A DNA stretch of 64,000 nucleotides, from NCBI RefSeq assembly GCF_027942295.1, contig NZ_CP101416.1:3334501-3398500 (forward strand), given 5' to 3'. This stretch comes from Pseudanabaena sp. Chao 1811 (lineage in GTDB: Bacteria > Cyanobacteriota > Cyanobacteriia > Pseudanabaenales > Pseudanabaenaceae). Below, piece after piece: positions 56,550-64,000 of the stretch; position 1 is the stretch's first letter; every line of letters begins with the position of its first letter. The position numbers and the translations under genes are program-made. The notes under the pieces were generated by a model, which was given only the letters and a program-made list of their open reading frames with translations, had not been told where the DNA came from and did no database searches.

Positions 56550-58817
56550 TTAATCTGGATTAGGAGGACACCAGAAGAGATTTTGACTGGATATACCTAG
56601 AGATTCCAAAATCTCTTTCATCTTTTGGGTACATTCCATCCAATAGTCGAGACTGTCATACATCCAGTCAGGACTAAAGTGTAAATCATAATGGAGTAAG
56701 TATGGGATATCCGTAAACTCATCGGATGTTTGCTTGGAAATGAGTAAGACTCGGAAGGGCTTGCCCTCACATTTAATTTTGAGCTTATCAATTAAATCGA
56801 GAACATAGTCGCGATTAGTGACACCAGTGCGAATGAAGAGAATTTCATCACTATGTTTGAGCGTATATAAAAACCTCTTGGCACGGGCAGAATAGCGCAC
56901 GCGCATCCGTTCATAGATCGGCTGCATATTGTTAACTGGATCATCGGAATCTTCAACTTCATGACCAAAAGATAGTCCTGACCATTTGGAATGATAAACA
57001 CGACGATCAGTAGGATTGTAATGTAGGTAGGCAGGATTCCACATATCCTGAAAGTCATTGACTACTAAATCAGTAACATCACCAAGATTTGTAGAACGCG
57101 CTAAGTCAAAAGGAAATGCGGGCCCATCATATTCCATTTTATACAGCAGCATTCTCGCCGCACAACGATCGCCTAGGGGCAAAATAGCAATTCGATGTAG
57201 CTCTGACAATTTGCACTTGTATTTAAGTAGCATCGTTGATTTGGCAGGGGCTTTGACCCGACTCTCCAAACCGCGATCGCCAATAATCATCGTCCGAAAA
57301 GGTATGTCAGGATGAATAGGATCGTTATATACCGCCGCAGGCATCGCGGCTAGAGCCGTGCGAATTTCTTTCCACATGGGATGGATATTATAGGCTTCGT
57401 TAGATTCGTTGATAATCCGAATTGTGCGATCGCCTTCTTTAAGAATCCCTAAATATCCATCATAGTAAAGAATCTCAGAGTTTTGAGGGGCAAAGAATTT
57501 CAAGGCGGAGCAGTATTGTAAATCCATATCAACAGGAATTGCTACCGTATTCTCTATTGAACCATTCACCCCAACTGTCAATAATGGCAAGGTTCCCAAC
57601 TCGTCATTTTTGGAAATATAGGTTCCCGAAATCAGTTCCGCTTTACGTTTTAAAGCTGCTTGCAATTCATTCCAAGTAGGAGTGATATTATAGGGATGCT
57701 CAGATTTATTGATAATTCGTAGGGTTTGTGCTTCAGGACAGGCAAATACTTTAAAACCATACTTATCTTCGTAAATAGAAATCTCTTCTATTTTTTGACT
57801 CTGCAATAAGGATTTCTGATCCTGTAAACGATGCTCACGAGTGATTTTGAATAGATCAAGATTGATGGATTCAAACATCAGACGATGCCCTGCGGTATTA
57901 GGATGAGCCACATCTAAAGATATGTTATGCTTCCATCCACCATAGCCATTATCGATCGCATCTAACCAATTAAGAATGGGAACTTCCCAAGTTAACATCC
58001 GATGATGGGTATCACGCAACAGCCAGTTATGCTCTGGGTTGTAATCACCATTAGGATATAGACCCCCAATAATAGGAATTGCTCCCAAATCTTGAGTCAT
58101 TTTCACTAGTTGCTGTAGCCCACTCTCAAAGCGTCGTTGAACTGCGCGGCGATCATGGGGACGGCAATAGGCTAGTCCTTCATTACCGAGGGAAAGCGCA
58201 ATAATCACAATATCTGGTTGTTCTGGGACAACCACAGAAGCAAAGCGCTCGATAGTGTTACTGACAGTTGCACCTAATTGTGAGCGGTTGACCAGTTGAT
58301 GACCATATTTTTCCTGTAACGCTTCGCCTAGCTGACTTGCCCAGCCCCTAAGTAACCAAGCACTACATCCCATCGCCACCGAACTGCCAAGAACTAAGAC
58401 TTTAATCCCACTCGCTGGATTTTGAAGTTTAGGAACTGTAGCGATCGCATTCTCTAGATAGCCGTAGGGGAAAGCATGAATATAACTAAATGCACCATCA
58501 TCAATAACAACTGTAGAGCTTGTCGAATTAATATATTCTTGTTCAATAGGAACCCATCGATTTTCACCACGTTCAGATTCCCATTGCACTTTTCCATTGG
58601 CAGCAATCCGCACATACTTATACTCAATCCGATCTAGTGGATTCGGTAAGCCTAAAGGGTCAATTGCGACTTCTACAGACCAAATAGGATAGCGATCGCT
58701 AGATGTGTTTAGAGATAGATATTTATTAACATCCCACAATCCTAATTGAGGAACTGAACCAACTATACCAATCATTTCCCCATCTTGGGTGGGAGCCTTT
58801 ACCTGAAATCGATACAT
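56550..58817 (-). CDS. CBM20-SGNH hydrolase-tandem repeat-DUF1796 fusion protein
   Basis: A 755-residue cytosolic-looking protein with no signal peptide in this start. Order: a CBM20 starch-binding domain (about 1-105: VGSVPQLGLWDVN, YKYVRIAANGKVQWESERGENR in pieces); an SGNH/GDSL-type domain (about 130-330) with VLVLGSSVAMG (Ser block), SLGNEGLAYCRPHD and the D-x-x-H in LDVAHPNTAGH; two tandem copies of an unknown domain (TLRIINKSEHPYNITPTW and TIRIINESNEAYNIHPMW, about 360-555); and a C-terminal DUF1796 domain (putative cysteine-peptidase-like: PLGDRCAARMLLYKM, PAFPFDLARST, HYDLHFSPDW). The ATG at 58817 begins CBM20 directly; an ATG at 58886 would add 23 residues. Confidence 0.78.
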   Translation of the reverse strand: MYRFQVKAPTQDGEMIGIVGSVPQLGLWDVNKYLSLNTSSDRYPIWSVEVAIDPLGLPNPLDRIEYKYVRIAANGKVQWESERGENRWVPIEQEYINSTSSTVVIDDGAFSYIHAFPYGYLENAIATVPKLQNPASGIKVLVLGSSVAMGCSAWLLRGWASQLGEALQEKYGHQLVNRSQLGATVSNTIERFASVVVPEQPDIVIIALSLGNEGLAYCRPHDRRAVQRRFESGLQQLVKMTQDLGAIPIIGGLYPNGDYNPEHNWLLRDTHHRMLTWEVPILNWLDAIDNGYGGWKHNISLDVAHPNTAGHRLMFESINLDLFKITREHRLQDQKSLLQSQKIEEISIYEDKYGFKVFACPEAQTLRIINKSEHPYNITPTWNELQAALKRKAELISGTYISKNDELGTLPLLTVGVNGSIENTVAIPVDMDLQYCSALKFFAPQNSEILYYDGYLGILKEGDRTIRIINESNEAYNIHPMWKEIRTALAAMPAAVYNDPIHPDIPFRTMIIGDRGLESRVKAPAKSTMLLKYKCKLSELHRIAILPLGDRCAARMLLYKMEYDGPAFPFDLARSTNLGDVTDLVVNDFQDMWNPAYLHYNPTDRRVYHSKWSGLSFGHEVEDSDDPVNNMQPIYERMRVRYSARAKRFLYTLKHSDEILFIRTGVTNRDYVLDLIDKLKIKCEGKPFRVLLISKQTSDEFTDIPYLLHYDLHFSPDWMYDSLDYWMECTQKMKEILESLGISSQNLFWCPPNPD

Positions 58818-58992
58818 AGAGATGTCTTCTCTGGATAAGGAGGTAGTAATTATGCCTAATAGAACTTCCACAGTCACGATAGGCATGAACCATTTTTTAA
58901 GCTATCACCTATTGCGCTCTAAGTGTGTTTTAGAAATTACAGCATTATTGCTAAGTTGTTCTATGGCAAAAAATAGATAGACAGGGCAAATT

Positions 58993-59047
58993 AAAACCCC
59001 AAAGACAAGTGGCAGCGCAAAGCACTGCCACTTGTCTTTGGGGTTTT
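58993..59047. repeat. Perfect 23-bp hairpin downstream of the DHFR-like gene
   Basis: AAAACCCCAAAGACAAGTGG then CAG, apical CGCAAAGCA, and the exact complement. It lies between the CBM20-SGNH start and the reductase stop and could terminate the reductase transcript. Confidence 0.7.
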
Positions 59048-59190
59048 ATGCCCTAAGCAGCTATTTTTTTGCTATCTCAAATAGTTTGTGGAAAATTAAC
59101 CTTTTAGGGCGCTCTTCCACAAAACAGAAAATGATTTTTTACTACAAGACTCTCGTTAGCCGATCACCAAAATATCCGCTAAAATATCCA

Positions 59191-59715
59191 CTAAGGGGCT
59201 GTCGAATCCACTTGGTAGGTAATCTGCACCAATCCTGTATTAAATACTTGCAAATCCTCTAATTTTAAATTTAGTGTAGGGAGAGGGGGCGGAAATAGAG
59301 CTATACCCTCGCCTAAAATTATGGGATGGATCGATAGGATCAATTTATTGACTAGATTATTTTCTAAACAAGTTTTGGCGATCGCAGCTCCACCAACTAG
59401 CCAAATATCCTTACCATCTTGATTTTTTAGATTATTAACAAAACTCACTAAATCACTAGATACAAAAGTCACATTATCATCGCGATCTTGCTGAATATTT
59501 CGTGAAAATACAAAACCTTGCTTGTCTGGGTAAGGATAATCGCCCCAAGACTTGATCTGCTCATAGGTAGTGCGCCCCATCAAAAGGCGATCGCAGGTCT
59601 CATAAAAAGCCTCATAGCCATAATCCTGATCAGTAAAAAGCCAGTCTACTGCACCAGAACTACGGGCAACATAGCCATCCAAGCTCGTTGCAATATACAA
59701 AATCAATTTACCCAT
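59191..59715 (-). CDS. Dihydrofolate reductase/RibD C-terminal family protein
   Basis: A 174-residue NADPH-dependent reductase-fold protein (RibD_C family; not true FolA). Motifs: GKLILYIATSLDGYVARSSGAVDWL, RLLMGRTTYEQI (cofactor contact), and IWLVGGAAIAKTCLENNLVNKLILSIHPIILGEG in pieces. The ATG at 59715 gives the normal family N-terminus MGKLILYIATS; a start nine codons upstream is in frame but adds unconserved residues. Stand-alone members may act in folate, riboflavin or resistance chemistry; substrate unknown. It is divergent from the ATP synthase beta gene. Confidence 0.85.
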   Translation of the reverse strand: MGKLILYIATSLDGYVARSSGAVDWLFTDQDYGYEAFYETCDRLLMGRTTYEQIKSWGDYPYPDKQGFVFSRNIQQDRDDNVTFVSSDLVSFVNNLKNQDGKDIWLVGGAAIAKTCLENNLVNKLILSIHPIILGEGIALFPPPLPTLNLKLEDLQVFNTGLVQITYQVDSTAP

Positions 59716-59949
59716 AACAGAAAATCTAATCGTTTTCGGCAAACCAGCGATCTTTCGATCCCCATTAAATGATATTTTGAGAAGCGGTTAGCTTTATATG
59801 TGAGTGCAAACAATCAGACTATGAGTTTCAACCAAAAGTTAAACTTTTTATAGTTTGATATTTTGATGTATTGCATTTTCTTGCATATATCTGCTTGTAC
59901 GTCATTTCATTGCAAATTTTTTAGATTCTGAGTTAAGAGGCTGGAGTAA

Positions 59950-61392
<1,443 letters not shown>

Positions 61393-61480
61393 GCATTAGC
61401 TATTAGCGTTTAGCTGTTAGCGTTTAGCTCATGAAAGCTAACAGCTAACAGCTAACAGCTAATAGCCAGCAGCTATCAAG
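61393..61480. repeat. Short-sequence repeat and hairpin between the ATP synthase beta and epsilon genes
   Basis: Imperfect tandem copies of TTAGCTG/TTAGCGT-type units (three on the left) face three tandem copies of AGCTAAC on the right, forming a long imperfect hairpin around a CTCATGAAAG loop. It lies within the beta-epsilon transcript, where it may affect mRNA stability or read-through. Not a CRISPR array. Confidence 0.7.
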
Positions 61481-61508
61481 TTAAAACCTATTACCAAATA
61501 TTTTAAAA

Positions 61509-61913
61509 ATGACCCTAACTGTAAAAGTAATTTCCCCAGATCACACAATTCTGGATACTGTCGCAGAGGAAGTGATTTTACCTAGTTCCACGGGGCAACT
61601 TGGTATTTTAACTGGTCACGCTCCTCTGATTTCCGCACTAGAAACAGGTGTATTACGTTTTCGGAAAGATAAAGCTTGGGCAGCCGTCGCTCTTACAGGT
61701 GGTTTTGCTGAAGTTGAAGAAAATGAAGTAACCGTTTTGGTGCGTAATGGCGAACTTGGCAGTGAAATCAATCCTGAAGAAGCTCGTCAGGAGTTGGCAA
61801 AAGCTGAGCAAGATCTCGCAAATATTAAGCCTGAAGATAAGCAAGGCAAGATTCAAGCTGAGCAACATTTGCGTACTGCTCGCGCTAGAGTCCAAGCAAC
61901 TACTCCTATCTAG
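61509..61913 (+). CDS. atpC: F1 ATP synthase epsilon subunit (atpE in cyanobacterial naming)
   Basis: Rotor subunit that couples F1 to the membrane part and can inhibit ATP hydrolysis. 134 residues: N-terminal beta sandwich (TLTVKVISPDHTILDTVAEEVILPSSTGQLGILTGHAPLISAL in pieces), then a C-terminal helical hairpin (NPEEARQELAKAEQDLAN, QGKIQAEQHLRTARARVQA). Normal length for a cyanobacterial epsilon. Downstream are a small hairpin and a terminator. Confidence 0.96.
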   Translation: MTLTVKVISPDHTILDTVAEEVILPSSTGQLGILTGHAPLISALETGVLRFRKDKAWAAVALTGGFAEVEENEVTVLVRNGELGSEINPEEARQELAKAEQDLANIKPEDKQGKIQAEQHLRTARARVQATTPI

Positions 61914-61949
61914 TAATAGTTTTCGCTTAGCGAAAATTTTTACTGAATA

Positions 61950-61982
61950 AAAAAGTGATCGCCATAGGTGATCGCTTTTTTA
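61950..61982 (+). terminator. Terminator after the ATP synthase beta-epsilon operon
   Basis: AAAAAAGTGATCGCC-ATA-GGTGATCGCTTTTTT with T run, 35 bases after the epsilon stop. A smaller hairpin TTTTCGC-TTA-GCGAAAA precedes it at 61919-61939. Confidence 0.82.
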
Positions 61983-62104
61983 TTGTTTTAGTAGTAATTT
62001 TCACATTCAAGGAATCAATTTTTTAAAGGTGAAATAAAAAACTATAAAAAGGGTAAATTATATCTAAATAACTACAATACTTATTTAAACAGGCACTCTA
62101 AAAT

Positions 62105-62569
62105 ATGAATAAGCCTTTTTTTCTATTCCTTCTTATTTCTTGCTTTTTGGCGATTTTTCCAATCGATTCAGTTTTTGCTGACAATACGAAATGTAAGCTC
62201 ACAATACAAGAAATAAGATCGTCTTTAGAAGAAAAGAAGATTTACATAAAATCAGTAACATTTAGACTTAATTCTTCTTCTCCCTATAGGAATGCCAATC
62301 AAGAGGTTATTTTTGTTTTAAGCGGTGGACGTTTTGAGAATCAGAAATCTTTAGATTTTTTAAACAGTAGAAAACTTCAGTTAGATATAGCAAGTCAAGT
62401 AGTAGAAGTATGTGATCCAGTTGTTAGGGTTGTATTCGGTTTAGATCACAGTGATTTTACTAATGGCTATTCCTACCATAAAGGTATGGGTGTGAGAAAA
62501 GACGAATGCAGTGAATATCAACCTAGGGGCAATAATTATCTTAATTGGGGGGAAGAGCGTTGTTTGTGA
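62105..62569 (+). CDS. Hypothetical secreted protein
   Basis: A 154-residue product I do not recognise. A clear signal peptide (MNKPFFLFLLISCFLAIFPI, cleavage near VFADN) is followed by a small soluble domain with four cysteines (CKLTIQE, VCDPVV, DECSEYQ, ERCL), which could form two disulfides. The A/T content is higher than in the housekeeping genes around it, so recent transfer is possible. It lies alone between the ATP synthase operon and a toxin-antitoxin pair. Confidence 0.6.
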   Translation: MNKPFFLFLLISCFLAIFPIDSVFADNTKCKLTIQEIRSSLEEKKIYIKSVTFRLNSSSPYRNANQEVIFVLSGGRFENQKSLDFLNSRKLQLDIASQVVEVCDPVVRVVFGLDHSDFTNGYSYHKGMGVRKDECSEYQPRGNNYLNWGEERCL

Positions 62570-62668
62570 ACAATCCTTTCTTATTGGAAATATTTAGATA
62601 TTAGTCAATCTAAGTTATGTGGAATATCATAAAAAAATATCATTGATTATGTTGACGCAATTAAAATT

Positions 62669-62896
62669 ATGACTAAATTACTTGAAAAAGCCTTTAAAGA
62701 AGCCCAGAAGCTCTCAAATAATCTTCAAGATGAAATTGCGCGGCAATTGCTGGAAGATATTCAGAATGAGTTGAATTGGCAAAAAACTTTATCTGATCCA
62801 GACATTGATCTAGGTATATTTCAACAAATGGCTCAAGCAGCTATAAAAGATGATGATGCGGGTGAAACCGAAGAGAAGGGCTTTGGGCAGGAATGA
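62669..62896 (+). CDS. Putative type II antitoxin
   Basis: A 75-residue acidic protein directly before a ParE/RelE-like toxin gene, overlapping it by four bases (ATGA). N-terminal helix TKLLEKAFKEAQKLSNNLQDEIARQLLEDI is the pattern of cyanobacterial small antitoxins of this class. The C-terminal acidic tail (DDDAGETEEKG) may bind the toxin. The assignment rests on context and this pattern. Confidence 0.7.
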   Translation: MTKLLEKAFKEAQKLSNNLQDEIARQLLEDIQNELNWQKTLSDPDIDLGIFQQMAQAAIKDDDAGETEEKGFGQE

Positions 62897-63171
62897 TGAG
62901 ATCTTCTCGAACCAAAGATTTTCAGAAATTATTTGTAAAGCTACCTCAACACGTCAAAGAAACTGCCAAAAAAAACTACGAACTCTGGAAAGATAATTCA
63001 TCTCATCCGAGCCTAGAGTTTAAAGAAATTATCCATAATCAAAATATTTGGTCTGTTAGAGTGGGTATTGGCTGGAGGGCTTTAGGTGTTATCAAATCAC
63101 AAGAAGAAAAAATCGTATGGTTTTGGATAGGTTCACACGCTGAATATGACAATATTTTAAAAAAGAAATGA
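62893..63171 (+). CDS. ParE/RelE-like toxin
   Basis: A 92-residue basic protein with the compact RelE/ParE fold pattern: SRTKDFQKLFVKLPQHVKETAKKNYELW, the core strand WSVRVGIGWRALGVI and the last strand WFWIGSHAEYDNIL. Similar small toxins of cyanobacteria have this GWRALG...WFWIGSHAEYD ending. Whether it cleaves mRNA or targets gyrase is not predictable. It is coupled to the upstream antitoxin by ATGATGA overlap, supporting a type II toxin-antitoxin operon. Confidence 0.8.
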   Translation: MMRSSRTKDFQKLFVKLPQHVKETAKKNYELWKDNSSHPSLEFKEIIHNQNIWSVRVGIGWRALGVIKSQEEKIVWFWIGSHAEYDNILKKK

Positions 63172-63182
63172 TGGTTATAGTG

Positions 63183-63209
63183 AGAGGTGGCGCGAAGTGT
63201 CGCCTCTCA
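63183..63209. terminator. Hairpin between the toxin gene and sigF
   Basis: GAGAGGTGGCGC-GAA-GTGTCGCCTCTC, a 12-bp stem with one wobble pair, between convergent genes. Weak T runs. Confidence 0.6.
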
Positions 63210-63214
63210 TAGGG

Positions 63215-63991
63215 TTATTCAATAGGTGTAGCCAAAATCTTTTTGAGGGCAGTTAAGCCTTTTTTGAGCTGTCGTGACACCGTAACTGCACTAATTCCTA
63301 AGGTGTCGGCAACTTCGCGATGGGTAAATTCTTTTAAAAACACAAATTCCACTACTTCACGGGTGCGATCTTCTAGAAGATCGAGAGCTTGCTGCAAACG
63401 AATATTATCTTCTTGGGCAAGTTGAAAACTTTGATATTTTTGATCAGTGACCAGATCGCCAATCGATGTAGTGCTATCTTCACTCTGATCAACGGGGGTA
63501 TCGAGACTAATGGGTGATCGGTTTTGGCAAGCAAGTTTAATGTCATACCACTCGCTGACAGTAATACCTAGCTCTTTAGCAATTTCTTGGCTAGATGGTT
63601 CACGCCCAGTCTCAGTGCGCTTGTTGCGAATAATTTTGCAGCCTTGGTTGTAGGTGGCTAGCCAAGCACGGGGCATTCGCACCGTTGGGCTTTTATCCCG
63701 TAAGTAATGCTGAATTTCCCCCTTGATATATGGCACAGCAAAGGAGCTAAAGGCATGACCCTTGCTCACATCAAATCGTTCGATCGCATTGATTAAACCA
63801 ATTGAGCCAACCTGCATCAGATCTTCAAAACTCTCTTGGCATTGATTTTTCCAGTGATAGGCTTCACGACGAACTAAGCCAATATTCAGATTTACCAGTT
63901 GATTACGGAGTTTTGTCGTGGGCTTAGCACGATAGGCTTGTAAAATTTCGAGAGTTTCCTGTTTACGATTAATCGTGGGGGTAATATCCAC
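63215..63991 (-). CDS. sigF: RNA polymerase sigma factor, SigF-type group 3
   Basis: A 258-residue sigma-70 family factor with regions 2 to 4. Region 2 has the core-binding NIGLVRREAYHWKNQCQESFEDLMQVGSIGLINAIERFD in pieces and the -10-binding PYIKGEIQHYLRDKSPTVRMPR; region 3 follows; region 4 has a helix-turn-helix REVADTLGISAVTVSRQLKKGL. Cyanobacterial SigF controls motility and pilus genes. The frame is open upstream to the window edge, so the GTG at 63991 may not be the real start, and the gene may be slightly longer. Confidence 0.88.
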   Translation of the reverse strand: MDITPTINRKQETLEILQAYRAKPTTKLRNQLVNLNIGLVRREAYHWKNQCQESFEDLMQVGSIGLINAIERFDVSKGHAFSSFAVPYIKGEIQHYLRDKSPTVRMPRAWLATYNQGCKIIRNKRTETGREPSSQEIAKELGITVSEWYDIKLACQNRSPISLDTPVDQSEDSTTSIGDLVTDQKYQSFQLAQEDNIRLQQALDLLEDRTREVVEFVFLKEFTHREVADTLGISAVTVSRQLKKGLTALKKILATPIE

Positions 63992-64000
63992 ATCTTGCTC

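Noticed and set aside
61393-61480. Tandem AGCTAAC/TTAGCTG units as a possible CRISPR array
   Set aside because: Units are 7-10 bases, without unique spacers of constant length, and no cas genes are present.

Overview
The window is chromosomal DNA of a filamentous-type cyanobacterium, most probably a Pseudanabaena-like lineage. The evidence is the very frequent HIP1 octamer GCGATCGC, a phototroph-style split of the F1 ATP synthase genes (gamma at about 10.4 kb, beta plus epsilon at about 60 kb), a SigF-type sigma factor, a chloroplast/cyanobacterial-type TamB (DUF490) protein and PAS-rich signalling proteins. The genus is an inference from gene style and repeats; no rRNA or marker gene fixes it. 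No rRNA, tRNA, CRISPR array or prophage was recognised.

Layout. 1-2.7 kb: a MASE1 histidine kinase split by an IS630 element. 2.8-11.4 kb: ABC-F ATPase, membrane protein, glycosyltransferase, a PAS-GGDEF-EAL c-di-GMP protein, thiG and ATP synthase gamma. 11.4-29 kb: housekeeping genes (a Gfo/Idh/MocA oxidoreductase, cobO, cax, class I lysyl-tRNA synthetase, tamB, an OmpR-type regulator, gcvP, a DegT-like aminotransferase, plsY). 29-33.7 kb: a sugar ABC permease pair with a class D beta-lactamase gene between the two permeases, then a secreted beta-helix protein. 34-37.8 kb is the accessory hot spot: an IS1595-type element, a nucleoside-deoxyribosyltransferase/TIR-like gene broken by an IS256 element, and a 124-bp MITE with a perfect 10-bp target duplication. 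37.9-50.5 kb: phosphoesterase, recQ, a Uma2 nuclease, mnmE, a 1180-residue hybrid kinase with a LOV blue-light domain followed by a REC-GGDEF diguanylate cyclase, cobH and an ABC-2 permease. 50.7-64 kb: leuA, a Ser/Thr kinase with three tandem C-terminal repeats, trhO, a CBM20-SGNH-repeat-DUF1796 fusion, a DHFR-like reductase, atpD-atpC, a toxin-antitoxin pair and sigF.

The most distinctive property of the window is its small palindromic repeats. About twenty intergenic hairpins share the apical pattern GC-NNN-GC. Several sit inside larger MITE-like units with their own terminal inverted repeats. They overlap stop codons, form the start region of one reading frame, and two unrelated dispersed repeats have inserted in frame into gcvP and mnmE. 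One 145-bp double-hairpin element has jumped into another repeat with a 7-bp target duplication, and an empty copy of that target repeat lies elsewhere in the window.

Signalling is the main functional theme: the LOV hybrid kinase and the adjacent REC-GGDEF protein could form a blue-light to c-di-GMP relay, and the dual GGDEF-EAL protein acts on the same messenger. No complete new defence system could be demonstrated. The best candidates for undescribed biology are the CBM20-SGNH-DUF1796 fusion, the repeat domain of the Ser/Thr kinase, the IS-broken deoxyribosyltransferase-like gene and the twin-hairpin mobile repeat.
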